Positions 34,855-43,251 of a stretch of DNA of 64,000 nucleotides are shown here, one piece after another. Below the pieces are notes generated by a model that saw nothing but the letters and a program-made list of their open reading frames with translations, ran no database searches and had not been told where the DNA came from. This DNA comes from Sphingopyxis sp. LK2115. GTDB lineage: Bacteria; Pseudomonadota; Alphaproteobacteria; Sphingomonadales; Sphingomonadaceae. The stretch spans positions 1-64,000 of the forward strand of contig NZ_JABWGQ010000042.1 in assembly GCF_014595975.1 (NCBI RefSeq). The letters run 5' to 3'. Made by a program: the position numbers and the translations under genes. Numbering within the stretch: the stretch's first letter is position 1; each line of letters opens with the position of its first letter.

Positions 34855-36083
34855 GCAACAGCGGCGAGGGGGAAGGTCACCGATACCTTCGTGCCCTTGC
34901 CGACTTCGCTTTCGATGTCGAGCTGCCCCTGGTGCCGCTCGCTGATATGCTTGACGATCGCGAGGCCAAGCCCGGTGCCGCCGACCGAGCGGCTGCGCGC
35001 CTCGTCGACGCGGTAAAAGCGCTCGGTCAGCCGAGGGATATGGTCGGGGGCGATGCCGTCGCCTTCGTCGCTGACCGACAGGCGTACGCGCGCGCCTTCG
35101 CGCAGCAGCTCGACCGTCACCGGGGTGCCGGGGTGTCCATATTTCATCGCGTTGGAAATGATATTGTGGACAAGCTGGCCAAGCTGCGCTTCGTCGCCGT
35201 GCATCGGCAGTTTTTCGGTGCCGAGCGCCATGACGATATCCTTTGGCCGGGCGGTTTCGCTGTCCTGTAACTGCGTGATCGTGTGGCGGACGATCGCGGC
35301 CAGGTCGACCTCGGTGGTCGGGCGGCGAAAGCGGTCGGCTTCGACGCGCGAAATCGACAGCAGGTCGATCACCAATTGCTGCATCCGCCGCGCCTCGCGC
35401 TCGATGATCGACAGGAAGCGGTGCCGCGTCGCGCCGTCGTCGTCGCCGTTCATGTCCTGCAGCGTTTCCACATAGCCCAGGATCGCGGCGAGCGGCGTTC
35501 GCAACTCGTGGCTGGCGTTGGCGACAAAATCGGAGCGCATCCGGTCGGCAGCGTCGATCGCCGAGCGGTCGGACAGGAAGACAATGCGCTCGCCGTTCGA
35601 AAGCGCCGCGATGCGCATCGTCCAGCGCTGGCCGGGGCGTGGATAATCGACCAGGTTGATCGTCTCCAGCGGGGCATCGCCGTCGATCCGCGACAGCCAT
35701 TCGGCGGCAACCGGATGGCGGATCGCGGTGCGGATGTCGGCGCCGACGATATGGCGCCCCAAAAGCCGGATCGCGGCGTCGTTGGCGATGGCGACGATAT
35801 TGTCGGCGACGCCAAGCAGCGGATCTTTTTCCTGATCGACCCAGCGCGCGAAATCGGGGTGGCGCAGAAAGGAAGGAGTGCGCATTTCGGCGGGCGCCAG
35901 TTCCGCGGCGCGCGTATCGGAATGGGCGTGGGGAAGCGCGCTATATACGGTGAGCGCGGCGGCGAATCCCGCGACCGCCATCATCGCGATCGCCAGCGGA
36001 TCGCCGTCGGCCAGGGCTGCAAAGATCGCCGCAATGGCAACCAGCGTCAACGCGGTGACAAGGCTGGACAAGCGATCGAACAT
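34851..36083 (-). CDS. phoR: PhoR-like sensor histidine kinase
   Basis: A 410-aa membrane histidine kinase. Two spans lie near residues 8-27 and 31-50. A PAS-like region (about 85-170) precedes the dimerisation box FVANASHELRTPLAAILGYVETL, with phospho-accepting His192. The ATPase lobe has NAMKYGHPG (N box), SVSDEGDGIAPDHIPRLTERFYRVD (G1/F) and GGTGLGLAIVKHI (G2). This short-loop, PAS-carrying layout is typical of alphaproteobacterial PhoR of the phosphate system. No phoB, pst or phoU gene is adjacent in this window, so the assignment rests on the domain layout. Confidence 0.78.
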   Translation of the reverse strand: MFDRLSSLVTALTLVAIAAIFAALADGDPLAIAMMAVAGFAAALTVYSALPHAHSDTRAAELAPAEMRTPSFLRHPDFARWVDQEKDPLLGVADNIVAIANDAAIRLLGRHIVGADIRTAIRHPVAAEWLSRIDGDAPLETINLVDYPRPGQRWTMRIAALSNGERIVFLSDRSAIDAADRMRSDFVANASHELRTPLAAILGYVETLQDMNGDDDGATRHRFLSIIEREARRMQQLVIDLLSISRVEADRFRRPTTEVDLAAIVRHTITQLQDSETARPKDIVMALGTEKLPMHGDEAQLGQLVHNIISNAMKYGHPGTPVTVELLREGARVRLSVSDEGDGIAPDHIPRLTERFYRVDEARSRSVGGTGLGLAIVKHISERHQGQLDIESEVGKGTKVSVTFPLAAVA

Positions 36084-36232
36084 GCGCCGCCCGCGTGGCA
36101 CGAAGCGGGGGATGCACGCAAGCCGCTTTATGGCCGTTAGGGATTTCGGACGGCCTGTGCCAAAGCGGGAAGGGCGCGGCAGGCCGCGGTGTTTTGCTTT
36201 TCCTTGCCGCGTCATTGCGTTATGCGCCAACC

Positions 36233-36643
36233 ATGGAAAAGAGCGACGATCCGGCTCTACCGACCGATAATTGCGAAGGCCCGCCGTCGCGGCGCCGGAT
36301 GCTCGCGCTTGGTGCAGCGGGCGTGTCGGCGGCGCTGACGATCCGGCCCGCCTTCGCCCAGACCGCCGTGTCGGTGATGAACTGCCAGATTCCGGTGCCG
36401 GGACCAACCGCGGCCGGTCAATATATCGACGCGGCGGGCAAACTGGTTCCGCCGGGAACCAAAGGCGCCTTTCCCGGTGCCGCGCGTCCCTTTACGGGCG
36501 AAGAAGTCAAGCGCGCCTTCCGTGGTCGCACGCTGCCGGGCACCACCTATGACCAGTCGCAGGCCTATCTTCAGTACATCCGGCGCTTGCAGGCGGGGCA
36601 GAGCGGCTTTACCTGTTTCGCATCGATCACGACGTCGCGCTGA
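36233..36643 (+). CDS. Tat-exported small hypothetical protein
   Basis: A 136-aa protein with a twin-arginine signal: RRRMLALGAAGVSAALTIRP then AFAQ (cleavage about residue 42). The mature part, about 94 residues, has two Cys (NCQIPVP and FTCFAS) that could form a disulfide. I recognise no family. The upstream extension of this frame lies in a region without homology. A fumarylacetoacetase-family gene follows. Confidence 0.7.
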   Translation: MEKSDDPALPTDNCEGPPSRRRMLALGAAGVSAALTIRPAFAQTAVSVMNCQIPVPGPTAAGQYIDAAGKLVPPGTKGAFPGAARPFTGEEVKRAFRGRTLPGTTYDQSQAYLQYIRRLQAGQSGFTCFASITTSR

Positions 36644-36659
36644 CCTTGGCTCTCTGATG

Positions 36660-36685
36660 GGCGATCGCGCGTTCGGCCGATCGCC
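36660..36685. terminator. Hairpin between hypothetical and FAH-family genes
   Basis: GGCGATCG, ten-base loop, CGATCGCC: an eight-base perfect stem just after one gene and 17 bases before the GTG of the next. It lacks a T-run. It may be a weak terminator or a 5'-UTR structure. Confidence 0.3.
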
Positions 36686-36702
36686 AGAATAAGGGAGTTT
36701 TC

Positions 36703-37704
36703 GTGAAACTAGCTTCGCTCAAACAGGGCCGCGACGGCCGCCTGGTCGTCGTTTCGGACGATCTTGCCTGGTATGCCGACGCCGCGGCGATCGCACCGAC
36801 GATGCAGGCGGCGCTCGACAATTGGGCCGACGCCGCGCCGCGTCTGGCGGCGCTGGCCGAGGATCTGAACCATGACGCGATTCCGAAGGAGCGTTTCCAC
36901 GAACGTGACGCAGCCTCGCCGCTGCCGCGCGCTTATCAATGGGCCGACGGCAGCGCCTATGTGAACCATGTCGCGCTGGTGCGGCAGGCGCGCGGCGCCG
37001 AGATGCCCGAAAGCTTCTGGCACGATCCGCTGATGTATCAGGGCGGCAGCGATGCCTTTCTGGCGCCGCGCGATCCGATCCCGCTCGGCGATCCGGCGTG
37101 GGGATGCGACATGGAAGCCGAGGTCGTCGTGGTCACCGACGACGTTCCCGCCGGGATCGACCCGATCGCGGCCCGCGAAAAGATATTGCTTGTCGGCCTG
37201 ACGAATGACGTCTCGCTCCGCGGTTTGATTCCCGCCGAACTGGCCAAAGGGTTCGGCTTTTTCCAGTCGAAGCCATCCAGCGCGATGTCACCCGTTTTTG
37301 TGACGCCCGATGCGCTCGGCGACCGCTGGAAAGAGGGCAAGCTGCATGGCACGCTGTGCGTCGACCTCAACGGCCGGCCGCTCGGGCGGGCCGATGCGGG
37401 CGTCGACATGACCTTCGATTTCGGCCAGCTCATCGCCCATGCGGCGAAGACGCGAAATCTGGGTGCCGGCACGATCATCGGGTCGGGCACGGTGTCGAAC
37501 CGCGATGCCGGCGGCGGACCCGGCAAGCCGGTCAGCGAAGGCGGGCTGGGATATAGTTGTCTGGCCGAAGTGCGGACGGTGGAAACGATCCTGCACGGGG
37601 AAGCCAGGACATCCTTTATGCAAAAGGGCGATACCGTGCGCATCTGGATGGACGACGAACGCCACCACAGCATCTTTGGTGCGATCGAACAGACTGTTGC
37701 CTGA
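36703..37704 (+). CDS. Fumarylacetoacetate hydrolase-family protein
   Basis: A 333-aa FAH-fold enzyme. Recognisable parts are DPLMYQGGSDAFLAPRDPIPL, DMEAEVVVVTDDVPAG (the metal-binding Glu region), LTNDVSLR, KPSSAMSPV and GTIIGSGTVSNRDAGG. This is the form found in 333- to 340-aa FAH proteins that cleave beta-diketone C-C bonds in aromatic degradation. The start is GTG with AAGGGAG upstream. The substrate is unknown; no homogentisate genes are adjacent. Confidence 0.88.
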   Translation: MKLASLKQGRDGRLVVVSDDLAWYADAAAIAPTMQAALDNWADAAPRLAALAEDLNHDAIPKERFHERDAASPLPRAYQWADGSAYVNHVALVRQARGAEMPESFWHDPLMYQGGSDAFLAPRDPIPLGDPAWGCDMEAEVVVVTDDVPAGIDPIAAREKILLVGLTNDVSLRGLIPAELAKGFGFFQSKPSSAMSPVFVTPDALGDRWKEGKLHGTLCVDLNGRPLGRADAGVDMTFDFGQLIAHAAKTRNLGAGTIIGSGTVSNRDAGGGPGKPVSEGGLGYSCLAEVRTVETILHGEARTSFMQKGDTVRIWMDDERHHSIFGAIEQTVA

Positions 37705-37716
37705 CCCAAAAAGGGA

Positions 37717-37746
37717 GGGGAGGGCGGAATCGCTTCGGCCCTCCCC
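37717..37746 (-). terminator. Terminator of the cpa/tad operon
   Basis: The stem GGGGAGGGC/GCCCTCCCC (nine pairs, 12-base loop) lies between convergent genes. On the minus strand it is followed closely by CCTTTTTGGG, a T-run, as expected for an intrinsic terminator after tadC. Confidence 0.7.
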
Positions 37747-37770
37747 CTCGATCGACGTCGGCTTGGCAGG

Positions 37771-38814
37771 CTATCTGCCGCCGAAGCTGCCGCCCGACAT
37801 CGCATCGCTCAGCGAGCAGGCCGCAGGGCCCAGAATGACGATGAACAGCACCGGCAGAATGAAGAGGATCAGCGGCACTGTCATGATCGCCGGCAGGCGC
37901 GCGGCCTTTTCCTCGGCGCGCATCATGCGTTCGTTGCGGAACTCGGCGGACAGAACACGCAGCGCGCTGGCCAGCGGGGTGCCATATTTTTCGGTCTGGA
38001 TCATCGTCGTGACGACGCCTTTCACCGATTCCAGATTGACGCGATAGGCCAGGTTTTCAAACGCCTGCCGCCGCTCGGTCAGGAAGCCGAGCTCGATCGA
38101 CGTCAGGGCGAATTCTTCGCCCAGTTCGGGATAGGCGCGACCGAGTTCTTTCGAAACGCGCGCAAAGGCCGAATCGACGGTCAGGCCTGCTTCGGCGCAG
38201 ATCACAAGGAGATCGAGCGCGTCGGGAAGCCCTTTGCGAATGGCGTCGGTGCGTTTCTGGCGCTTGTTGTCGACGAACAGGTCGGGCGCCTTATAGCCGA
38301 GGATCAGCGCCGCCATCGTGAATCCCGACCGCTTGAACGGGGTCAGCGTCGGCCACATGTCGACGATATAGATGAGGAATACGGCAAGCCCCCCGAACAG
38401 GATGGGCAGCACCATTCGCCCGAAAATGACCGCGACCGCCAGATCCTTTGACCGGATGCCCGCCTGCGCCAGCTTTTGCTGGACGTCCTTGATCTGCTCT
38501 TCCTGCAGGACCTGCAGGCGGCCGAGGAAGTTTCGCATCCTGTCGGCGGTCTGATTTTTCCGCACGAGGCGCGCGCGCCGCTTGGCCGTCGAGGCGGTAA
38601 TGCCCGCCTTCAACTGTTCGCGCCGCTCATTCAACGCCTTGACGCGCTTTGCCATGGGATTGCGCACGGTCAGCGCATTGTAGATGGCGACAAGCACGGC
38701 AAAGACGCCGATCGCGGCGAGCAGGGTGCCGGCCCAGACGACGTCGATGCCAAGGATCGAGGGCCCGCTCTGGGCGCCCGTAAATGCGGCGGTGACGGGC
38801 AGGGTGCTGATCAT
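37771..38814 (-). CDS. tadC: Type II/Tad secretion system inner-membrane protein TadC
   Basis: A 347-aa T2SSF-family platform protein of the Tad/Flp pilus. It has an N-terminal span, a cytoplasmic basic region (LNERREQLKAG, KRRARLVRKNQ), the GF-domain sequence RKGLPDALDLLVICAEAGLTVDSAF and two C-terminal spans ending GPAACSLSDAMSGG. It is the last gene of the operon, 13 bases after tadB. Confidence 0.93.
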   Translation of the reverse strand: MISTLPVTAAFTGAQSGPSILGIDVVWAGTLLAAIGVFAVLVAIYNALTVRNPMAKRVKALNERREQLKAGITASTAKRRARLVRKNQTADRMRNFLGRLQVLQEEQIKDVQQKLAQAGIRSKDLAVAVIFGRMVLPILFGGLAVFLIYIVDMWPTLTPFKRSGFTMAALILGYKAPDLFVDNKRQKRTDAIRKGLPDALDLLVICAEAGLTVDSAFARVSKELGRAYPELGEEFALTSIELGFLTERRQAFENLAYRVNLESVKGVVTTMIQTEKYGTPLASALRVLSAEFRNERMMRAEEKAARLPAIMTVPLILFILPVLFIVILGPAACSLSDAMSGGSFGGR

Positions 38815-38827
38815 GGTCTCCGCGCCT

Positions 38828-39799
38828 TCAAATCTCGAAATTGACCATCTTGGCCATGATCCCGGCCCCGATGCTCATCCAGATCAGCCCACCGATTCCC
38901 GCGACGATCAAACGTTGTTCGACAAAGAAGCCGGCCAGATAGCTGGGATTCACCGTCCACACGACGCCGAAGACGAAAAAGGGAAGTGCGCCGACGATAT
39001 AGGCCGACGCCTTGGCTTCCGACGACATCGCGCGGATTTTCAGCTTCATTTGCGCGCGTTTGCGCAGCACGTCCGACAGGTTGGCCAACGTTTCGGCAAG
39101 GTTGCCGCCCGTTTCGCGCTGAATCTGGATGGTGATGCAAAAGAACTGGAACTCCGGCGTGCCGAGCATTTCGGCCGATTCCTGGAGCGCCGCCTCCATG
39201 GTGTTGCCGATTCGGATCCGTTCGACGACGCCCTTGAACTCCTCGCCCACCGGGCCGGGAAGTTCCTGGCTGACGACCTGGAATGTCTCAGTCACCGGCA
39301 GACCCGACCGAAGCCCGCGCACGAGCAGGTCGATCGCATCAGGAAAGCGGGCATTGAATTGCGTCACGCGTTTCCTGATCGCCATGCCGACGACCATGTA
39401 GGGCAGGCCGAGACCGACGAGCAGCCCGACCAGAGCCGCCATCGGAAACGGCGCGCGGACAATCAGCATCGCACCCGTGGCGATGACGAACAGCCCCATC
39501 GACGCGAACATATATTGGGTGAGCGTCCAGCCTTTGCCCGTCCGCCGGATGCGCTTTTCCAGCTCGTCGCGGCGGGGAAGCAGGCTGATCAGCGACGAAT
39601 CTCCGCTCCGGCCCGCCGACTGGATCGTCTTGCGCATCTGTGCCGCGACGACCGCCTCGGTCGAAGCGGCATGGCGATCCTTGACCATCGCCAACCGCCG
39701 CGACTTCGCCTTGCCCTCGGACGGACCGCCAAGAAGGATCGCAAGAACCGCAAAGGCCATGACGGCCCCGACGACGATAAGGATGACTGGCAGGTTCAT
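38828..39799 (-). CDS. tadB: Type II/Tad secretion system inner-membrane protein TadB
   Basis: A 323-aa T2SSF platform protein, the partner of TadC. There is one span at the N-terminus (PVILIVVGAVMAFAVLAILLGG), two in the middle, then the FPDAIDLLVRGLRSGLPVTETF motif and the ETGGNLAETLANLSDVLRKR helix, and two spans at the end. The start at 39799 gives the normal length. It lies only 40 bases from cpaE, where the motor ATPase gene cpaF normally sits. Confidence 0.93.
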   Translation of the reverse strand: MNLPVILIVVGAVMAFAVLAILLGGPSEGKAKSRRLAMVKDRHAASTEAVVAAQMRKTIQSAGRSGDSSLISLLPRRDELEKRIRRTGKGWTLTQYMFASMGLFVIATGAMLIVRAPFPMAALVGLLVGLGLPYMVVGMAIRKRVTQFNARFPDAIDLLVRGLRSGLPVTETFQVVSQELPGPVGEEFKGVVERIRIGNTMEAALQESAEMLGTPEFQFFCITIQIQRETGGNLAETLANLSDVLRKRAQMKLKIRAMSSEAKASAYIVGALPFFVFGVVWTVNPSYLAGFFVEQRLIVAGIGGLIWMSIGAGIMAKMVNFEI

Positions 39800-39840
39800 G
39801 GCAAGCAGATGTCCGCTTCTTTCAAGGGGGCGCGCGTCAT
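39796..39840 (-). other. 14-codon open frame bridging cpaE and tadB
   Basis: An in-register mini-frame (MTRAPLKEADICLP) begins inside the cpaE stop (TAATG) and ends inside the tadB start (ATGA). It fills exactly the position where cpaF is normally found. It may be a scar of an in-frame loss of cpaF, or simply a spacer; it shows no recognisable homology. Confidence 0.25.
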
Positions 39841-41108
39841 TACGCCGCCTCCTTCTTACCCTTCTTGGTGAAGCCGAGCTTGCCAAGCAGCGATCCGCCC
39901 GACTTGCCCTTGACCGAAGCAGCCGCGTCTTCCGCTTCGGCATCGGCGCCGTCGAGGATCAGCCGCATCAGATTGTTCCAGACCTGCGCCGCCTTGGTGC
40001 CCTTGCAGGTTTCGGCATAGGATTTGCCCAGCTTTGCCGCTTGCGCGACCAGCTTGGGATCGAAGGGAATGACGATGTCGATCGCCCGTTCGATCGAGGA
40101 TTCAAACTCCTTGCGCGACAGTTCGCCGATCGCGCTCTGGAACTTGTTGGCGACCAGCAGCACGCGTGCGCCGGGCACATTCTGCTTGAACCAGGACAGA
40201 AGGCGGATCGTATCGCGCGCGGCCGCCAGCGTGACGTCGCTCACCAGCAGGATCGTGCCTGCTTCCGACACGAGGTGCGGGAAGGGGATCAGAACCTGGC
40301 GCGGGATGTCCACGATCGTCATCTCGAAGGCATTGCGCAATTCCTCTTCGAGCTGAAAAAAGGCCGAACCGTCGGTCATCACCGGCTGGTGAATCGGGGC
40401 TTCGGCCGACAGCAGGCTGAGCTTGTCCGACGCCCTGACCATGGCGCGCTCGATGAACAGGCCGTCGATGCGACTGGGATTGTCGATCGCATCAATGAGC
40501 CCGCGACCGGGCTCCAGATCGAGCGTCAGCGCGCCCGTACCGAAATGAACGTCGAGATCGAGCAGTGCGGTCTGGCGGTCGGCCTGTTCGCTGATCGCCC
40601 AGGCCAGCGAAGTTGCGACCATCGACGCGCCGACACCGCCGCGCACGCCGACCACCGCCATCATGTGATGCGGTTTGTCGTCGTGCATATCGGCATGTTT
40701 GGGCGCCGACAGCATCGCCTGCGCCATCGTCAGCGATTCGCGGACCTGATCGAGCGACAGCGGCTTGAGCAGATAGTCCTGAATCCCGCTCGACAGCAAA
40801 TCGCGATACAGGCGGACATCGTTGACCTGACCCGCCGCGATGACCACCGTGCCCGGCTCGCAGACCTCTGCCAACGCATTGATGTCGTTGATCGGGTCGC
40901 CCGATTCCGACATGTCGACGAACAGGATATTGGGGCTTGCCGATACCGACAGCGACTGGACCGCGTTCCGCAGGCCACCCTTGTTACACTTTTCCATCGG
41001 CCAGCCCATGTCGCTGGCCGCGACGCGGATCAGTTCCAGCGTATCGTCGTCGCAGACGAAAGCGTTGAAAGGATCGCGCTGCGTTGCGGATCTGAAATGC
41101 GCGTTCAC
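39840..41108 (-). CDS. cpaE: CpaE/TadZ-like ParA-family pilus assembly protein
   Basis: A 422-aa protein. Residues about 15-130 are an atypical receiver-like domain (ILFVDMSESGDPINDINALAEVCEPGTVVIAAG, QDYLLKPLS). Residues from about 148 form a ParA/MinD ATPase with TALLDLDVHFGTGALTLDLEPGRGL and LLVANKF. The P-loop is VVGVRGGVGAS, with Arg in place of the signature Lys and no Lys before Ser. Such deviant loops occur in CpaE/TadZ proteins, which place the pilus at the pole. It overlaps cpaD by four bases (ATGA). Confidence 0.92.
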   Translation of the reverse strand: MNAHFRSATQRDPFNAFVCDDDTLELIRVAASDMGWPMEKCNKGGLRNAVQSLSVSASPNILFVDMSESGDPINDINALAEVCEPGTVVIAAGQVNDVRLYRDLLSSGIQDYLLKPLSLDQVRESLTMAQAMLSAPKHADMHDDKPHHMMAVVGVRGGVGASMVATSLAWAISEQADRQTALLDLDVHFGTGALTLDLEPGRGLIDAIDNPSRIDGLFIERAMVRASDKLSLLSAEAPIHQPVMTDGSAFFQLEEELRNAFEMTIVDIPRQVLIPFPHLVSEAGTILLVSDVTLAAARDTIRLLSWFKQNVPGARVLLVANKFQSAIGELSRKEFESSIERAIDIVIPFDPKLVAQAAKLGKSYAETCKGTKAAQVWNNLMRLILDGADAEAEDAAASVKGKSGGSLLGKLGFTKKGKKEAA

Positions 41109-41746
41109 TGGCCGCCTCCGCTCGTAGGTGTTTTGGTCAGTTCGCCGGCGCCGGTCTGGGGCTTCGTGCGATAGGTCTGAATGGCGCGCGTGGCGGCAAC
41201 CGGGTCATGGCCCGTGTCGCGTGTGCCCTTGATGAGGTCGTTGGGGTCGGCGACCATCGCGGCAAGGTTGCTGTTGGTCGCGCAGCCATAGTTGGATGAC
41301 GTCGCGTTCAGCGGGTTCAGCGACGACTTGCTGCTCCAGTCGGGACACCCCGGCACCGACGCCGAGGCGCGCGTCACGACGACGCGGATATGTCCTTCGG
41401 GAACCGCGCCGGTTGTCACCGGAACATCCTTGCTGAGCAGAAGGCCGCGTCGCTCGACCATCGCGCGGACGGTCGATTGCGCCGAGGACGCTCCATAAAG
41501 CGAAGGATCTTCGATCGCGATGCGGTCGCCATAGCGGATGCCCATCGCGTCGAACCACCCTTGCAGGCGGCCCTGTTCGCTTGGCGGCAGTTCGCCGCCC
41601 GTCGCGGCGACGTCGAACTGATAGATGTTGTTGCGCACGACCGGCTGGTGCACCGATTCCAGGCTGCGGTTGCTATAGGCGCTGCCCGCGCAGCCGGCGA
41701 GGGTCGTCGCCAGCGCCAGGACCGTCCAAGTTGCGATATTTTTCAT
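41105..41746 (-). CDS. cpaD: CpaD-like pilus biogenesis lipoprotein
   Basis: A 213-aa predicted outer-membrane-associated lipoprotein. Signal with lipobox LAGC (residues about 16-19). YGDRIAIEDPSLYG and a cysteine-containing C-terminal part (VPGCPDWSSKSSLNPLNATSSNYGCATNSNLAAMVADPNDLI) are the CpaD family pattern. It is encoded just downstream of the secretin, as in other Tad loci, and may act as its pilotin-like partner. The start at 41746 is chosen for the lipoprotein signal. Confidence 0.9.
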   Translation of the reverse strand: MKNIATWTVLALATTLAGCAGSAYSNRSLESVHQPVVRNNIYQFDVAATGGELPPSEQGRLQGWFDAMGIRYGDRIAIEDPSLYGASSAQSTVRAMVERRGLLLSKDVPVTTGAVPEGHIRVVVTRASASVPGCPDWSSKSSLNPLNATSSNYGCATNSNLAAMVADPNDLIKGTRDTGHDPVAATRAIQTYRTKPQTGAGELTKTPTSGGGQ

Positions 41747-41771
41747 CACTTTGCTCCTGAAATCGGCCGCG

Positions 41772-43250
41772 TCACTTGATGCTGAAACCGGGCGAGGCGT
41801 CGCCGCCGCCGCGCGGGCGGTCGGCGTCGCCGACATTGGTGTCGAGCCGCGGTTTCGGCCGATCGCCGCCGGTCACGCCGTCGCTCGTCTGATTGAGGAG
41901 CAGGCGCTGCAGATCGTCCGCGTCGCGGAACGCATCGGTGGGCAGCTTGATGTCGTTCGCCGAAACGGGTTCGACGAGATAGGGCGTCACGACGATCACA
42001 AGCTCGGTCTCGCCGCGGCGGAAGCTGTCCGATTTGAACAGCGTGCCCAGCAGCGGAACATCGCCAAGGCCCGGCATCTTGTCGATAGCGCCGATCGAAC
42101 GATTGTTGAGCAGGCCTGCGATCATGAAGCTTTCGCCCGAACCCAGCTCGACAGTCGTTTCGGCGCGCCGGATGGTAAGGGCCGGAACCTGAAAGCCCTG
42201 CATCTCGATCGCACCCTCGGTCGACAGTTCCGACACTTCGGGGCGGACGCGCAGGCTGATGCGGCCGTTCGACAGGACCGTCGGCGTATAGGCCAGGCTG
42301 ACGCCATATTTGCGATATTCGATCGTCGTCCCCGCGAAGTTGCCGGGGATCGGCACGGGAAATTCGCCACCCGCAAGGAAGTCGGCGGTTTCGCCCGAAA
42401 TGGCCGTCAGATTGGGCTGCGCGAGCGTCGCCACCAGACCCGATCGCTCGCCAATGTCGAGCGACGCGATGAGGTCTAGCCCGAAGAGGCGGCCCGCACC
42501 GGCGAGGCTGCGCGTGCCGGGAGGGGTTGTGATCGTATAGACGGTGTTGCCATTGGCATCGGTCGTGATCGTCCCGGCCTGACGCCCGCCAAAGACGCCA
42601 CCCAGAAATCCGTTGCCGAGGGGGCCGTCGGTGTCGCGCGTCAGCAGATTGCCGCTCAGTTCCTTTACCAGCGAGCGGTTCACCTCGGCAATGCGGACCT
42701 GCAGATTGACCTGCAGAGGGGTCGCCGTGCGCAGGCGCGAGAGCACTTTGGTCTGCTCGCCCACGAAGGCCTGGACAAGCCGTTCGGCTTCGGCGGCGTC
42801 GTCGGGCGACTGAACCGTGCCGGTGAGCAGCACAAAGCCGTTCATCGTGTTCGCCGCAATGCTGGCGTCGGGCATGGCCAGCGACAGCATCTGGTCGATC
42901 GTCTCGATATTGTTGCCGACGCGCGCAACGGTCGAAAAGACGACCCGGCCGTTCGCGTCGGTGGCATAGATGCTCGTTTCGCCGGGCGCCTTTGCAAAGA
43001 CATAGAGCTGACGGCTCGAACGAACCTGGACGTCGGCGACCTTGTCGTCGGCGACGAACACGTCGCTCATTGCGGTGGGCAGGCTGACGAGGCGGCCGCG
43101 GCCGACCGACAGGTCGATGCTGCTGCTCGCGTTCTGAACTGCCTGCGCGGCGACGGGCTGCGAGGGCGCTGCCGCCAGCGTGGCCGCCACGAGGCCGATG
43201 GCCAGGGTGCGAGCCAGAGCCGCCGCCTTGAAATGGGCTTTGCTGTTCAT
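41772..43250 (-). CDS. cpaC: Tad pilus outer-membrane secretin CpaC
   Basis: A 492-aa secretin (RcpA/CpaC type). The signal peptide ends AAPSQPVAAQ near residue 36. The N-terminal domain has DLSVGRGRLVSLPTAMSDVFVAD, and a BON-like segment (GFVLLTGTVQSPDDAAEAERLVQAF) follows. The secretin domain carries LNLTAISGETADFLAGGEFPVP and ends with the GLGDVPLLGTLFKSDSF motif. It forms the pilus channel. Its ATG lies 1 base after the cpaB stop. Confidence 0.94.
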   Translation of the reverse strand: MNSKAHFKAAALARTLAIGLVAATLAAAPSQPVAAQAVQNASSSIDLSVGRGRLVSLPTAMSDVFVADDKVADVQVRSSRQLYVFAKAPGETSIYATDANGRVVFSTVARVGNNIETIDQMLSLAMPDASIAANTMNGFVLLTGTVQSPDDAAEAERLVQAFVGEQTKVLSRLRTATPLQVNLQVRIAEVNRSLVKELSGNLLTRDTDGPLGNGFLGGVFGGRQAGTITTDANGNTVYTITTPPGTRSLAGAGRLFGLDLIASLDIGERSGLVATLAQPNLTAISGETADFLAGGEFPVPIPGNFAGTTIEYRKYGVSLAYTPTVLSNGRISLRVRPEVSELSTEGAIEMQGFQVPALTIRRAETTVELGSGESFMIAGLLNNRSIGAIDKMPGLGDVPLLGTLFKSDSFRRGETELVIVVTPYLVEPVSANDIKLPTDAFRDADDLQRLLLNQTSDGVTGGDRPKPRLDTNVGDADRPRGGGDASPGFSIK

Positions 43251-43251
43251 C

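Noticed and set aside
34851-36407. Longer version of the PhoR-like kinase starting at 36407
   Set aside because: The added 108 residues are Arg/Pro-rich, overlap the divergent Tat-protein gene, and have no homology; the membrane span begins right after 36083.
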